A stretch of 64,000 nt of DNA from Mesorhizobium loti. GTDB lineage: Bacteria > Pseudomonadota > Alphaproteobacteria > Rhizobiales > Rhizobiaceae. The notes below the pieces were generated by a model. The model searched no databases, had not been told where the DNA came from, and saw nothing but the letters and a program-made list of their open reading frames with translations. Every line of letters begins with the position of its first letter. Position 1 is the stretch's first letter. The stretch spans positions 1 through 64,000 of the forward strand of contig NZ_LPWA01000057.1 of NCBI RefSeq assembly GCF_001510895.1, written 5' to 3'. A program made the translations under genes and the position numbers. Below, piece by piece: positions 55,409 through 64,000 of the stretch.

Positions 55409-56626
55409 CTAGCTTAAATCCGGCGTATGGTCAAACAATCGCCTATGCTCCTTGAGCGCATAGGTATCGGTCATGCCGGCCAGGAAATCGGCGACGCTGC
55501 GCGCCTTGATGCGATCTTCCGCCCGATCGAGCCCTTCGCGCCAGCCGTCCGGCATGGCGCGCGGGTCGGCGAAATAGACGTCGAACAAGTCGCGCACGAT
55601 CTGTTCAGCATCTGCGCGCACGCGCATCACTTCGGCATGCCGGTAGAGATGCTTGTAGAGGAAGGCCTTCAGTTCCTTTTCGGCCGCCGCCATATCGGCC
55701 GAGAAGGTCACCATCGTCTCGCCCGCCGCCCGCACCGCATCGGCGCTGTCGGGCTTGAGGCGCTCGATATTGGCGGTGGCGGAAGCAATGACATCCTCCA
55801 CCATCAATGTGATCTGCCGCCGCATCAGCTCGTGGCCGGTGCGCACGTCGTCGAGCCCCGGATAACGCGCGCGCACTGCCTCGAGGATCGAGCCCGGCAG
55901 GCCGACGTCTTCCAGCATCTCCAGCGTCAGGAAACCGGCCCGCAGGCCATCGTCTATGTCATGGGTGTTGTAGGCGATGTCGTCGGCGATCGCGGCGCAC
56001 TGCGCCTCGATGCCGGCGAAACGGTCGAGCTCGAGGTCGTGCAGCTCCGAATAGTCGCGGATCGCCTGCGGCACCGGAGCCTTCAGCCCCTTCCCGCTCG
56101 CGTCGGTAAGCGGCCCGTTGTGCTTGACCAGCCCTTCCAGCGTTTCCCAAGTGAGGTTCAGCCCGTCGAACTCGGCATAGCGCCGCTCAAGCCGTGTCAC
56201 CACGCGCAACGACTGCGCATTGTGGTCGAAGCCGCCCCAACCGGACATCTTCTCGTTGAGCGCCTCCTCGCCGGTATGACCGAACGGCGTGTGGCCGAAA
56301 TCGTGCACCAATGCTACCGCCTCGGCCAGATCCTCGTCGCCGCGCAACGCGCGCGCCAGGGCGCGAGCGATCTGCGCCACCTCGATCGAATGCGTCAGCC
56401 TGGTGCGGTAGTGGTCGCCCTCATGCGCGACGAACACCTGCGTCTTGTGCTTCAGCCGGCGAAAGGCGGTGGAGTGGATGATGCGGTCGCGGTCGCGCTG
56501 GAACGGCGTGCGGGTCGGGCTTTCAGGCTCGTCGAACAGCCGGCCGCGCGAACGCGCCGGATCGCTCGCATAGACGGCGCGCGGCCGGTAGCCGAATCCG
56601 ATATCGCCGAGAGCATCCTTGCCCAT
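55409..56626 (-). CDS. dgt: Deoxyguanosinetriphosphate triphosphohydrolase-like protein
   Basis: This 405-residue HD-domain dNTPase shows [37 protein letters not shown] and the metal-binding [16 protein letters not shown]. Later [13 protein letters not shown] carries another ligand region. The frame is open to 56788, but [16 protein letters not shown] at 56626 is the usual start. It is divergent from erpA, with about 70 bases between. Confidence 0.94.
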   Translation of the reverse strand: MGKDALGDIGFGYRPRAVYASDPARSRGRLFDEPESPTRTPFQRDRDRIIHSTAFRRLKHKTQVFVAHEGDHYRTRLTHSIEVAQIARALARALRGDEDLAEAVALVHDFGHTPFGHTGEEALNEKMSGWGGFDHNAQSLRVVTRLERRYAEFDGLNLTWETLEGLVKHNGPLTDASGKGLKAPVPQAIRDYSELHDLELDRFAGIEAQCAAIADDIAYNTHDIDDGLRAGFLTLEMLEDVGLPGSILEAVRARYPGLDDVRTGHELMRRQITLMVEDVIASATANIERLKPDSADAVRAAGETMVTFSADMAAAEKELKAFLYKHLYRHAEVMRVRADAEQIVRDLFDVYFADPRAMPDGWREGLDRAEDRIKARSVADFLAGMTDTYALKEHRRLFDHTPDLS

Positions 56627-56696
56627 TGACCCACCAGTTGACTTGCCCCCGCCCGCTTCATACCTATCATGGGAAACCGAAAGCAAGGTGACGCCG

Positions 56697-57044
56697 ATGG
56701 GCGCGGATGCCAAGACTGCCATGAAGGTCGAGATGACCGACGCCGCCGCGAAGCGGATCGCCAGGATCCTGTCCGGCGAGCCCGGCAAGACGGCGCTGCG
56801 TGTGTCCGTCGAAGGCGGCGGCTGCTCCGGCTTTTCCTACAAGTTCGATCTCGTCGACAATCGCAACGACGACGACGTCGCCATCGAGAAGGATGGCGCG
56901 ACGATTCTCATTGACGACCTCTCGCTGGTCTATATGGGCGGCTCGGTGATCGACTTCGTCGACGACCTGATGGGCCAGTCCTTCCAGATCAGGAACCCGA
57001 ACGCCGTCGCTTCCTGCGGCTGCGGCACGAGCTTCAGCATTTGA
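56697..57044 (+). CDS. erpA: Iron-sulfur cluster insertion protein ErpA
   Basis: This 115-residue A-type Fe-S carrier has the three conserved cysteines, one in [14 protein letters not shown] and two in the final [10 protein letters not shown]. It delivers clusters to target enzymes. AAGGTGACGCCG gives a ribosome site before the ATG at 56697; an ATG eight codons on is also possible. It is divergent from dgt, the common arrangement in rhizobia. Confidence 0.94.
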   Translation: MGADAKTAMKVEMTDAAAKRIARILSGEPGKTALRVSVEGGGCSGFSYKFDLVDNRNDDDVAIEKDGATILIDDLSLVYMGGSVIDFVDDLMGQSFQIRNPNAVASCGCGTSFSI

Positions 57045-57048
57045 AGGC

Positions 57049-57561
57049 ATGAGGCCGCTTCTCGAGGGCAACGAGGATCCAAGGACGGTTCTTGTCGCGC
57101 GCGAGATTGAAGCGATTTCCGACGCCGATATTCTCGGTTGGGCCGGCCTTCATATTGCATCGCCAAGCTACACCGACGATCTCAGTTATCTACAGCTTAT
57201 TCGGTCCAACCCAAGAAACGCTGTAGCGCTCGGGAAGGCTTTTGGTCATTTGAAGTCGCTGGTGGCGCGGCAGTTTCCCGATTTCAATGATAAGTCGGCG
57301 GAAGCCAGCGAAAGAGCGCGCGAGATCTTTCTTCGACGCCTGCGCAGCTACCTGCAAGATGACGTCGAACCCTTCCATGTTTGTCGGATGGTCTCGCACA
57401 TCGAGCAGATGTACGAATTTCCGCATTGGCTTGGCGATCTCTATAACGCTTGCGACTGGATGGATGAACGCACGACGCAAGCTCAGGCGCCGCATATTCG
57501 GGACTCCGTCGAACAAATACTCGCGGATTGTGCCGAGAACACGGTAGACGGGGGCAATTGA
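57049..57561 (+). CDS. Hypothetical protein between erpA and xthA
   Basis: The 170-residue soluble protein is not one I recognise. It is mostly helical, with notable segments ISDADILGWAGLHIASPSYT, KAFGHLKSLVARQFPDFN and FHVCRMVSHIEQMYEFPHWL. It has no signal or membrane segment. It starts 5 bases after the erpA stop and its stop overlaps the likely start of the next gene, so it sits in an operon. Its base composition is lower in GC than its neighbours, which suggests later insertion into the erpA-xthA interval. Confidence 0.68.
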   Translation: MRPLLEGNEDPRTVLVAREIEAISDADILGWAGLHIASPSYTDDLSYLQLIRSNPRNAVALGKAFGHLKSLVARQFPDFNDKSAEASERAREIFLRRLRSYLQDDVEPFHVCRMVSHIEQMYEFPHWLGDLYNACDWMDERTTQAQAPHIRDSVEQILADCAENTVDGGN

Positions 57562-57563
57562 AG

Positions 57564-57956
57564 GTGTCGGCCATCGGCGCGGTCCGCCAGATCGCGCTGT
57601 CGGCCGGGCGCGACCTCGATACGACGCTGGCCTTCTGGCAAGGCGTGCTCGGCATGAGCGTGCATGCGCGCTACGATCCGCCGGGCATCGCCTTCATCAT
57701 GGCGGGCAATGTGCGGCTCCTCTTCACCGACGGCGTGCCGGCCGGCACCGTCTATCTCGACATTGCCGGTCTGGAGGCTTTCCATGCCGGGGCGAAGGCA
57801 ATTGGCGTTCCCTTCACCGCGCCGCCGACGCTCGTCCATCGCGACACCGAGGGCCAGTTCGGTCCGGCGGGGGAAAGCGAATGGATGGCCTTTCTAAAGG
57901 ACCCGGCAGGCAATACGATCGGCCTCGTCGAGCGCCTTGCGCCGGAAGAACATTGA
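57564..57956 (+). CDS. VOC family (glyoxalase-like) protein
   Basis: The 130-residue protein has one vicinal-oxygen-chelate module. It opens VRQIALSAGRDLDTTLAFWQ, continues GVLGMSVHARYDPPGIAFI, and ends MAFLKDPAGNTIGLVE with the usual Glu ligand. The substrate is unknown. GTG at 57564 or TTG at 57558 serves as start; neither has an excellent ribosome site. It stops 7 bases before the xthA start. Confidence 0.83.
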   Translation: MSAIGAVRQIALSAGRDLDTTLAFWQGVLGMSVHARYDPPGIAFIMAGNVRLLFTDGVPAGTVYLDIAGLEAFHAGAKAIGVPFTAPPTLVHRDTEGQFGPAGESEWMAFLKDPAGNTIGLVERLAPEEH

Positions 57957-57963
57957 GGTCCGC

Positions 57964-58757
57964 ATGAAGATCGTCACCTGGAACATCAACGGCGTTCGCG
58001 CCCGCATCGGCAACCTCACCCACTGGCTGACCGAGAGCGCGCCGGACATCGTCTGCCTGCAGGAGATCAAGACCCTTGACGATCAGTTCCCGCGCGCCGA
58101 GATCGAGGCGCTGGGCTACAATGTCGAGACCAACGGCCAGAAGAGCTTCAACGGCGTCGCCCTCCTGTCGAAGCTTCCCTTCGACGAGGTCAATCGCGGC
58201 CTGCCCGGCGACGATGCCGACGACCATGCGCGCTTCATCGAAGGCGTCTTCTCGACCGACAAAGGCGCGCTGCGCGTCGCTTCGCTCTATTTGCCGAATG
58301 GCAATCCGATCGACGACGAGAGGAAGTTTTCCTACAAGCTGTCCTGGATGGCGCGGCTCGATCGCTGGGCGGAAGAACGGCTGAGGCTCGAGGAAGCGCT
58401 GGTGCTGGCCGGCGACTACAACGTCATTCCGGAGCGCGCCGATGCCAGATTCCCTGAGAACTGGCTCGGCGACGCGCTGTTCCAGCCGCAGACGAGGCAA
58501 GCCTTCCGCCGCCTGAAGAATCTCGCTTCACCGAGGCCGTGCGCGCCGTCACCGACTCATCTGATGTCTATACCTTCTGGGACTATCAGGCCGGCGCCTG
58601 GCAAAAGAACAACGGCATCCGCATCGACCATCTTTTGCTGTCGCCCGAGGCCGCCAACCGGTTTTCCTCGGCCTCGGTCGAGAAGCATGTCCGCGCCTGG
58701 GAGAAACCTTCCGACCATGTGCCGGTGGCGATCGATCTCGACCTTCAGCCGGCTTGA
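57964..58757 (+). pseudogene. xthA: Exodeoxyribonuclease III, frameshifted
   Basis: The protein starts MKIVTWNINGVRARIGNLTH and carries VCLQEIKTLDDQFP and VLAGDYNVIPERADA, the metal and catalytic motifs of this apurinic endonuclease and exonuclease. After FRRLKNL the frame changes near 58525. The rest (FTEAVRAVTDSSDVYTFWDY, KNNGIRIDHLLLSPEA, KPSDHVPVAIDLDL) reads in another frame ending at 58757. Adding one G (GC to GGC) restores a normal protein of about 264 residues. As read, the second half including the catalytic Asp-His is lost. Confidence 0.88.
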
Positions 58758-58837
58758 GAGCGCTGTTCAGGTAACTCCGGCAAAACCCTGATATTGCCAC
58801 AAATCGCGCGTTTGATGCGAATTGTCGTGGGGGTTCG

Positions 58838-59128
58838 ATGGCGATCCGATCTGTTCTTTGCCCGATTGGCCTTGCGCTGGTGCTTGCGCCGGCGCCGGTG
58901 CTCGCCGCCCAGGCATGCCTTGCCAACGGCAAATCGTTCAACGTCGGCGAGACGGCCTGCCTGACCGTTGCCGGCGAAAGTCACCTTGCGCGCTGCGACA
59001 TGGTGCTCAACAACACCTCTTGGACCAAGGTCAAGGACGAGTGCCCCGGAGGGGTTCCGAAACCGCATCCGACGTCAATCTCGACGCCAGCGCCCAGTCC
59101 GGCGCCAACGGAGCCGACCGCAAACTGA
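58838..59128 (+). CDS. Small secreted protein, unknown
   Basis: The 96-residue precursor has a signal peptide (PIGLALVLAPAPVLA-AQAC). The mature part has four cysteines (ACLANGKSFNVGETACLTVA, ARCDMVL, DECPGG), likely two disulfides, and a Pro/Ser/Thr tail. The family is not recognised. GGGGGTTCG precedes the ATG. It is convergent with exoR. Confidence 0.68.
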   Translation: MAIRSVLCPIGLALVLAPAPVLAAQACLANGKSFNVGETACLTVAGESHLARCDMVLNNTSWTKVKDECPGGVPKPHPTSISTPAPSPAPTEPTAN

Positions 59129-59137
59129 GACCGAAGC

Positions 59138-59965
59138 TTACTGGTCGCCGTTGTTGCCCTTGGTGAGGATGTCGTCGGCGAGCGAAATCGCCGTGCGGCG
59201 GTCGGCCTCGCCGGCGGCAGCGAAGGCCTCTTCCTGCATGTTGCGGATCCAGGGCTGGTCGGCCGGCGGAGCACGCTCCAGCGCCGCCGTCATCATCGCA
59301 AGGCCACGCACGACCTTGCCGCTCTGGAACAAAAGATTGCCGAGCGTCGCCTGCGCGCCGGCATGGCCCTTTTCGGCCGCGAGCTGCAGCCAGCGCCCGG
59401 CCTGCTTGACGCTGGCCTTCACCCCGCCCTCGCCCTTCAGGAACATCTGGCCGATCTCGAACTGGGCATTCGGATTGCGATAGTTGGCGGCCGCGCGCAT
59501 GTAGTATTCCTGCGCCGCGACCTCGTTTTCCTCGACCGGGCTGCCCGGGATGCCTTTGCGCAGATAGTCGCCGAGCGCCACAAGCGCGTCCGAGACATAG
59601 CTTTCCTCGGGCGAGCCGGGCTCGACATCCTGGTCGACGATCTCCGAGAAGAACTTGAAGGCCGCGTAGTCGTCGCGCGCCACGCCGTCGCCTGCGGCAT
59701 ACATGCGCGCAAGCTTCCAGGTGGCGCCGATCTGGCCGTTCTCGGCGGCGTATTTATAGGCCTCGACCGCCTGGTCCTTGTGGCCGTTCTTGTAGGCGGA
59801 AAAGCCGAACTGGAACACGGCCCACGGGCTCGACTGCGGCTTCACCCCGGTCTTATCGTCGAACACCTTGTCGTCGAAGGCCATGGCCTGCCCGACGGCG
59901 CCCAAGGTCGTAACCGCGACCAGTGCCGAAAAGACAGACGACCTCAACACCTCAAATGTCCGCAT
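59138..59965 (-). CDS. exoR: ExoR, periplasmic negative regulator (Sel1 repeats)
   Basis: This 275-residue secreted protein has a signal peptide ([18 protein letters not shown]) and Sel1-like repeats: [56 protein letters not shown] and [14 protein letters not shown]. The layout and the ending [16 protein letters not shown]...EADRRTAI match Sinorhizobium ExoR, which restrains the ExoS-ChvI system and exopolysaccharide synthesis. The ATG overlaps the ilvD end by 14 bases; a GTG at 59986 is an alternative start. Confidence 0.85.
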   Translation of the reverse strand: MRTFEVLRSSVFSALVAVTTLGAVGQAMAFDDKVFDDKTGVKPQSSPWAVFQFGFSAYKNGHKDQAVEAYKYAAENGQIGATWKLARMYAAGDGVARDDYAAFKFFSEIVDQDVEPGSPEESYVSDALVALGDYLRKGIPGSPVEENEVAAQEYYMRAAANYRNPNAQFEIGQMFLKGEGGVKASVKQAGRWLQLAAEKGHAGAQATLGNLLFQSGKVVRGLAMMTAALERAPPADQPWIRNMQEEAFAAAGEADRRTAISLADDILTKGNNGDQ

Positions 59966-61676
59966 AGCAGCGTGTTTCTTTCGCACCGCCTGGATGGGTG
60001 ACCGCGCCGTCGCGGGCCGACCCTACGGTCTGCGCATATTTCCAGATCGCGCCGGACTGGTAGTCGGTCTTGCGCGCCTTCCATTTCTTCGCCCGTGCCG
60101 CAAGCTCGGCATCCGACAGCGCCACCTCGATCGTGCCTTTCACGGCGTCGATCGAGATCACGTCGCCATCCTTGATGAGCCCGATCGGCCCGCCGACCGC
60201 CGCCTCCGGCCCGACATGGCCGATGCAGAAGCCGCGCGTGGCGCCCGAGAAACGCCCGTCCGTGATCAGCGCCACCTTGCCGCCCATGCCCTGGCCGTAG
60301 AGTGCTGCCGTCGTCGACAGCATCTCGCGCATGCCCGGACCGCCGCGCGGCCCCTCGTAGCGGATGACGAGGACCTCGCCTTCCCGGTAGTTGCGCTGCG
60401 TGACCGCTTCGAAGCACTCCTCTTCCGAATCGAAGCAGCGCGCCGGGCCTGAGAATTTCAGCTCCGACATGCCGGCGACCTTCACGATCGCACCTTCGGG
60501 GGCGAGGTTGCCCTTCAAGCCCACAACGCCGCCTGTCTTGGTGATTGGCCGATCGGCGGGACGCACAACATCCTGGCTGTCATTCCAGGCAACGTGCTCC
60601 ATATTTTCGGCCAAAGTGCGGCCGGTGACGGTGAGGCAATCGCCGTGCAGATAGCCGTGGTCGAGCAGCGTTCTCATCAAGAGCGGAATGCCGCCGGCCT
60701 CGAACATGTCCTTGGCGACATATTTGCCGCCGGGCTTGAGATCGGCGATGTAGGGCGTCCTCTCGAAGATCGCCGCCACGTCGAACAGGTCGAACTTGAT
60801 GCCGGCCTCGTGCGCGATCGCCGGCAGGTGCAGCGCTGCGTTGGTCGAGCCGCCGGTGGCCGACACGACAGTCGCGGCATTTTCCAGCGCCTTGCGGGTG
60901 ACGATGTCGCGAGGCCGGATGTTTTTGGCGATCAGTTCCATGACCTTTTCGCCGGAGGCGAAATTGAAACGGTCGCGCATCTCATAGGGCGCCGGCGCGC
61001 CGCAGGAATAGGGCAAGGCCAAGCCTATCGCCTCGGCGACGGTCGCCATCGTGTTGGCGGTGAACTGGGCACCGCAGGAACCCGCCGACGGACAGGCCGC
61101 CTGCTCGATCTCGAGCAGTTCTTCATCGCCGATCGTGCCGACCGAATGCTGGCCGACCGCCTCGAACACGTCCTGCACGGTGATCTGCCGGCCGCGATAG
61201 CTGCCGGGCAGTATCGAGCCGCCATAGATGAAGATCGACGGCACATTGAGGCGCACCATCGCCATCATCATGCCGGGCAGCGACTTGTCGCAGCCCGCGA
61301 GCCCGACCAGCGCGTCGTAACAATGGCCGCGCATGGTGAGCTCGACCGAATCGGCGATGACCTCGCGCGACACCAGCGACGACTTCATGCCCTGGTGGCC
61401 CATGGCGATGCCGTCGGTGACGGTGATGGTGCAGAACTCGCGCGGCGTGCCGTTGGCGGCTGCCACGCCCTTCTTCACCACCTGCGCCTGGCGCATCAGC
61501 GAGATGTTGCAGGGTGCCGCCTCGTTCCAGCAGCTGGCGACGCCGACCAAAGGCTGCGCAATTTCGGCGGCCGACAATCCCATGGCGTAGAGGTACGAGC
61601 GATGCGGCGCGCGCGCCGGACCAACGGTCACGTAGCGGCTGGGCAGCTTGGCCTTGGAGATCACCCTGGCGTCCAT
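59952..61676 (-). CDS. ilvD: Dihydroxy-acid dehydratase
   Basis: This 574-residue Fe-S enzyme makes the 2-keto acids for valine and isoleucine. Cluster cysteines are in [26 protein letters not shown] and [37 protein letters not shown] and [20 protein letters not shown] are family signatures. The ATG at 61676 ([15 protein letters not shown]) is chosen over an in-frame start at 61712, with AAGGACGAGT upstream. exoR follows with an overlap. Confidence 0.96.
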   Translation of the reverse strand: MDARVISKAKLPSRYVTVGPARAPHRSYLYAMGLSAAEIAQPLVGVASCWNEAAPCNISLMRQAQVVKKGVAAANGTPREFCTITVTDGIAMGHQGMKSSLVSREVIADSVELTMRGHCYDALVGLAGCDKSLPGMMMAMVRLNVPSIFIYGGSILPGSYRGRQITVQDVFEAVGQHSVGTIGDEELLEIEQAACPSAGSCGAQFTANTMATVAEAIGLALPYSCGAPAPYEMRDRFNFASGEKVMELIAKNIRPRDIVTRKALENAATVVSATGGSTNAALHLPAIAHEAGIKFDLFDVAAIFERTPYIADLKPGGKYVAKDMFEAGGIPLLMRTLLDHGYLHGDCLTVTGRTLAENMEHVAWNDSQDVVRPADRPITKTGGVVGLKGNLAPEGAIVKVAGMSELKFSGPARCFDSEEECFEAVTQRNYREGEVLVIRYEGPRGGPGMREMLSTTAALYGQGMGGKVALITDGRFSGATRGFCIGHVGPEAAVGGPIGLIKDGDVISIDAVKGTIEVALSDAELAARAKKWKARKTDYQSGAIWKYAQTVGSARDGAVTHPGGAKETRCYADI

Positions 61677-61837
61677 ACTCGTCCTTGCCGCACACCCCGC
61701 GGCCGGTCCCATCGCCGGGCCATCCTGGCACGCATCCCGAGACCTATTCGAGTTGCTCCGGGTTTATGGCGGGAAATGGGCAGTTCCCTCGGCCAGCTCT
61801 TTAGCGCCGGGGTTGTTCATAAACTGTTGCTGAAACG

Positions 61838-63202
61838 TCACAATCGTGAAGGGCGCCAGTTATGCGGCGAATATGCAACATCCTTCCGAAAGATCAGGTC
61901 GAACCGGCTCAGACAACGAAAAAGGCCGAGCAATGCCCGGCCTTTTCGGTGGATTTTCAGAAACTTAGAACTTGATCTTGAGCCGCCGGAGATCGCAGTG
62001 ACCAGATCGTTGCCGAAGTCGTAGCTGGCATCGGTGCCGGCCACATAGCCGTTCTCGCCTGCCACCGTGCCGGAATGGCCGCTGGTCATGACGCCGATCG
62101 CGCCTGCCAGGCGAACTTCGATATTCGGCTTCGGCGTGTAGGCAACGCCGCCACCAAACGTCCAGGTGTCGGTCTGCGAGCCGTACCCGTGCGAGGTGCC
62201 ACGATCCCAGGACAGTTGACCGGCAGCGCTCCACTGGTCGTTGAACTTGTGGCCGATGCCGCCCGAAACCGTCCAGCCGTCGCGATACATCAGATCCAAA
62301 GACGTCACCTGGGCCGAATGAGCGTCGTCGCCCGTGACGCACAGCCCAGCGGGCGTACCCACCACACAGATCGGAACGCTTTGCAGAACGCTCCAATTGA
62401 CCCACTTGATCGAACCGAAGGCAAGCCAGCCGGGCGCGATGCCCGACTGCAGTTTCAATTCCACCACATCCGGCATGTATTGGGTTGAGCCGTAGATAGG
62501 CAGAACAACGCCGCCGACATTCGTGAGATCGAGCGTGCCCGAGATGTTGTCGAGCTTGACCTTCGAATTGTAGACGAGGCTCGCGCGCAACGCGATGTCG
62601 GGGATCTCGTAGGCGAGGCCCGCGCGCCAGCCCCAACCGCTGCTGGTCAGATCAACGCGGCCAGTGCCGCCGAAGTCGGGCACCAGCGGTGACACCAGGC
62701 TTTCCTTGAAGCCGAAGACCTTCTGATAGAAAACACCACCGATAAAGCGGAGCTGACCCTTGCCCGCATCCATCTTGTAAGAGCAGGTCGCGGCGTAGTT
62801 GTCGCTCTTGATGTCGGTTTCCATGTTGGAAAACGCACCGTTCCAGACGCCGGGCGCCGTATGCGCGCCCCAAGGCTGCGAATAGTCGACCATACAATCG
62901 ACGCCCTGTACGACCTGGACCTTCGCTCCGATGCGTGGGACCCAATAGTCCTCGGCTCCGTCGGCCGTGGTCCCGAAGCCGAGGTCAAGCCCTCCCGGAC
63001 CGCGCGCATTTTTATACTTGCGATCCGGCATCACGAAGGTCGCTTCGGCTTCGGTGGCGAACGGCGCCGGATCGAACAGGAGGTCGATGTCGTAGCCGCC
63101 GCGCTCCAGGCCGCCGGCATGCGCCGGATGCATCGCCGCTCCGACCAAGGCTAGCGAAAAGCACCCCGCGCCCAGCAGTGCTTTGAGCCGCAAAATATTC
63201 AT
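61838..63202 (-). CDS. FadL/OmpP1-type outer-membrane protein, last residues shifted
   Basis: The 454-residue precursor, as read, has a signal peptide (GCFSLALVGAAMHPAHA) and the FadL family start GGLERGGYDIDLLFDPAPFA. FadL proteins are outer-membrane barrels that take up long-chain fatty acids and other hydrophobic compounds. The barrel should end ...AISGGLKIKF with a stop at 61965. One base is missing near 61979 (GGCC read as GGC), so the frame runs on for about 45 unrelated residues through the terminator. The ATG at 63202 follows GGAGGGACTCC. Confidence 0.85.
   Translation of the reverse strand: MNILRLKALLGAGCFSLALVGAAMHPAHAGGLERGGYDIDLLFDPAPFATEAEATFVMPDRKYKNARGPGGLDLGFGTTADGAEDYWVPRIGAKVQVVQGVDCMVDYSQPWGAHTAPGVWNGAFSNMETDIKSDNYAATCSYKMDAGKGQLRFIGGVFYQKVFGFKESLVSPLVPDFGGTGRVDLTSSGWGWRAGLAYEIPDIALRASLVYNSKVKLDNISGTLDLTNVGGVVLPIYGSTQYMPDVVELKLQSGIAPGWLAFGSIKWVNWSVLQSVPICVVGTPAGLCVTGDDAHSAQVTSLDLMYRDGWTVSGGIGHKFNDQWSAAGQLSWDRGTSHGYGSQTDTWTFGGGVAYTPKPNIEVRLAGAIGVMTSGHSGTVAGENGYVAGTDASYDFGNDLVTAISGGSRSSSKFLKIHRKGRALLGLFRCLSRFDLIFRKDVAYSPHNWRPSRL
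61919..61946 (-). terminator. Rho-independent terminator of the FadL-like gene
   Basis: AAAAAGGCCG pairs with CGGCCTTTT around nine bases, and the stem is bounded by A and T runs on the two sides. It lies about 20 bases past the family-frame stop at 61965, which supports that stop as the real one. Confidence 0.75.
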
Positions 63203-63562
63203 GGAGTCCCTCCCCGAAATACCAGTGAGGCAAGCTAGAACCAATTCGGGTTAACGGCGCAACTATGAATTCAAGAGTTGTACACGTACACCTTGACAGC
63301 TCGCATTTTTGCCATGGTGCCCCGCCGCGAAATCGAGCCTAATCGCGGCTTAACAGGCATCGAATGACAGGAAAAAGCTGCGAAAACCTTTCAATACAGC
63401 CCGAAAACAGGCCATTTTGGGAGAAATAGGCCCCATTGTTACATTATGGCAACAATGGGGCGCAAAGTTTCCGTTTACGTCAAAATTAACGCAACGGCAT
63501 GCCTATCTCCGATTGAGATTACGCTCCGGAAAGCTGCTCTTCGACGGAGCGAATCTTGCCCC
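63203..63562. other. Gap upstream of the FadL-like gene
   Basis: No gene is supported in this stretch of 360 bases. It must hold the promoter of the FadL-like gene and the end of valS. It contains a small palindrome, GTACACGTAC, near 63280, and the strong inverted repeat at 63430-63461 listed separately. Confidence 0.5.
63430..63461. promoter_or_regulatory. Perfect inverted repeat, possible operator
   Basis: GCCCCATTGTT (63430-63440) and AACAATGGGGC (63451-63461) are perfect 11-base arms with a 10-base spacer. The repeat is about 230 bases upstream of the FadL-like gene and about 100 bases downstream of valS. No T-run follows either arm, so an operator is more likely than a terminator. Confidence 0.5.
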
Positions 63563-64000
63563 TCAGCCGGCGTCGCGAACCCTGGTCAAAGCGACCGAAA
63601 GCTTCTCTTGCGCCTCGCGATATTCGGCGAGCTTCTCGCGCTCGGCCTCGACCACCTCTTCGGGCGCGTTGGCGACGAACTTCTCGTTCGACAGCTTCTT
63701 GTGCAGGCGGGCGATCTCCTCGGTCACCTTTGCCAATTCCTTCTGCAGCCGGGCGGCTTCGGCCTGCAGGTCTATCAGGCTGCCGAGTGGCAGGCAGATG
63801 GTCGCTTCGTTGAGGACGATCTGGGCCGAGCCTTTGGGCGGCGTTTCCGCGAGCGATATGCTGCCGACACGGGCCAGGCGTTTGATTGCCTGATCGTGGC
63901 GTTCGAGCCTCTCCCTCGTCGTCGCGTTGGCGCCGATCACCGCCAGAGGCGCGATCGCCGCCGGCGGCACGTTCATTTCCGAGCGCACCGAGCGGATGCC
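63563..64000 (-). CDS. valS: Valyl-tRNA synthetase, C-terminal part (runs off the window)
   Basis: The last about 145 residues of ValS lie at the right edge. The C-terminal tRNA-binding coiled-coil arm is clear: LGSLIDLQAEAARLQKELAK, then VTEEIARLHKKLSNEKFVAN and APEEVVEAEREKLAEYREAQ, with the usual end. The preceding LNEATICLPLGSLID joins the anticodon domain to the arm. The start is outside the window. Confidence 0.93.
   Translation of the reverse strand, partial: GIRSVRSEMNVPPAAIAPLAVIGANATTRERLERHDQAIKRLARVGSISLAETPPKGSAQIVLNEATICLPLGSLIDLQAEAARLQKELAKVTEEIARLHKKLSNEKFVANAPEEVVEAEREKLAEYREAQEKLSVALTRVRDAG

Noticed and set aside
60594..62024. Long open frame antisense to ilvD and the FadL-like gene
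   Set aside because: It crosses two well-supported genes and reads as composition-driven sequence.

Overview
The window is chromosomal DNA of a Rhizobiales alphaproteobacterium, most likely Mesorhizobium or a close relative. The evidence is high GC, ExoR-type and FadL-type proteins, a fused SecDF, DUF1127 and DUF982 proteins, short dispersed palindromic elements typical of that group, and the gene order erpA-dgt-argS-SPOR-nagZ-scpA-scpB-tatABC-serS-surE-pcm-nlpD followed by yajC-secDF. Genus assignment is inference.

Layout. 1-4.5 kb: inverted repeats, tRNA-Glu, a GYD protein, a scar holding remnants of a small cysteine-rich ORF and a cupredoxin tail, then a two-component system divergent from a Spy/CpxP-like periplasmic protein. 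5.0-11.8 kb: an RND efflux operon (adaptor, pump, outer-membrane lipoprotein) and an aspartyl beta-hydroxylase-like gene. 11.8-15.1 kb: small hypothetical genes, map and radC. 15.2-19.8 kb: an A1-type cytochrome c oxidase operon with two subunit III genes. 19.9-24.7 kb: YbaK, DUF2189, cytochrome c, a TagO-like protein and trigger factor. 25.0-28.1 kb: tRNA-Leu, a ClpP-fold secreted protein, and a DUF2157/GDYXXLXY pair. 28.3-29.0 kb: two DUF1127 genes followed by two tandem three-hairpin RNAs carrying six CCTCCTCCC anti-Shine-Dalgarno loops. 29.1-34.4 kb: trmFO reading in frame into an AT-rich DUF4062 gene, a fatty-acid hydroxylase, and homologues of complex I assembly factors NDUFAF6 and NDUFAF3. 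34.5-53.5 kb: the secretion, cell-envelope and chromosome-segregation block (secDF, yajC, nlpD, surE, serS, tatABC, scpAB, nagZ, SPOR protein). 53.6-64 kb: argS, dgt, erpA, xthA, exoR, ilvD, a FadL-like porin and the 3' end of valS.

Genes work together as the secretion block (SecDF-YajC and Tat export), the oxidase operon, the tripartite efflux pump, and the DUF1127/sRNA locus, which looks like a post-transcriptional stress module.

An important caveat: at least nine otherwise ordinary genes (GDYXXLXY, DUF2157, yajC, an AraC regulator, pcm, tatB, nagZ, xthA, the FadL-like gene, and perhaps the trmFO stop) are broken by loss of one base (two in nagZ) in G/C-rich runs, each restorable by inserting one or two bases. 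This pattern suggests uncorrected sequencing deletions rather than real gene decay, and affects how the apparent trmFO-DUF4062 fusion should be read.
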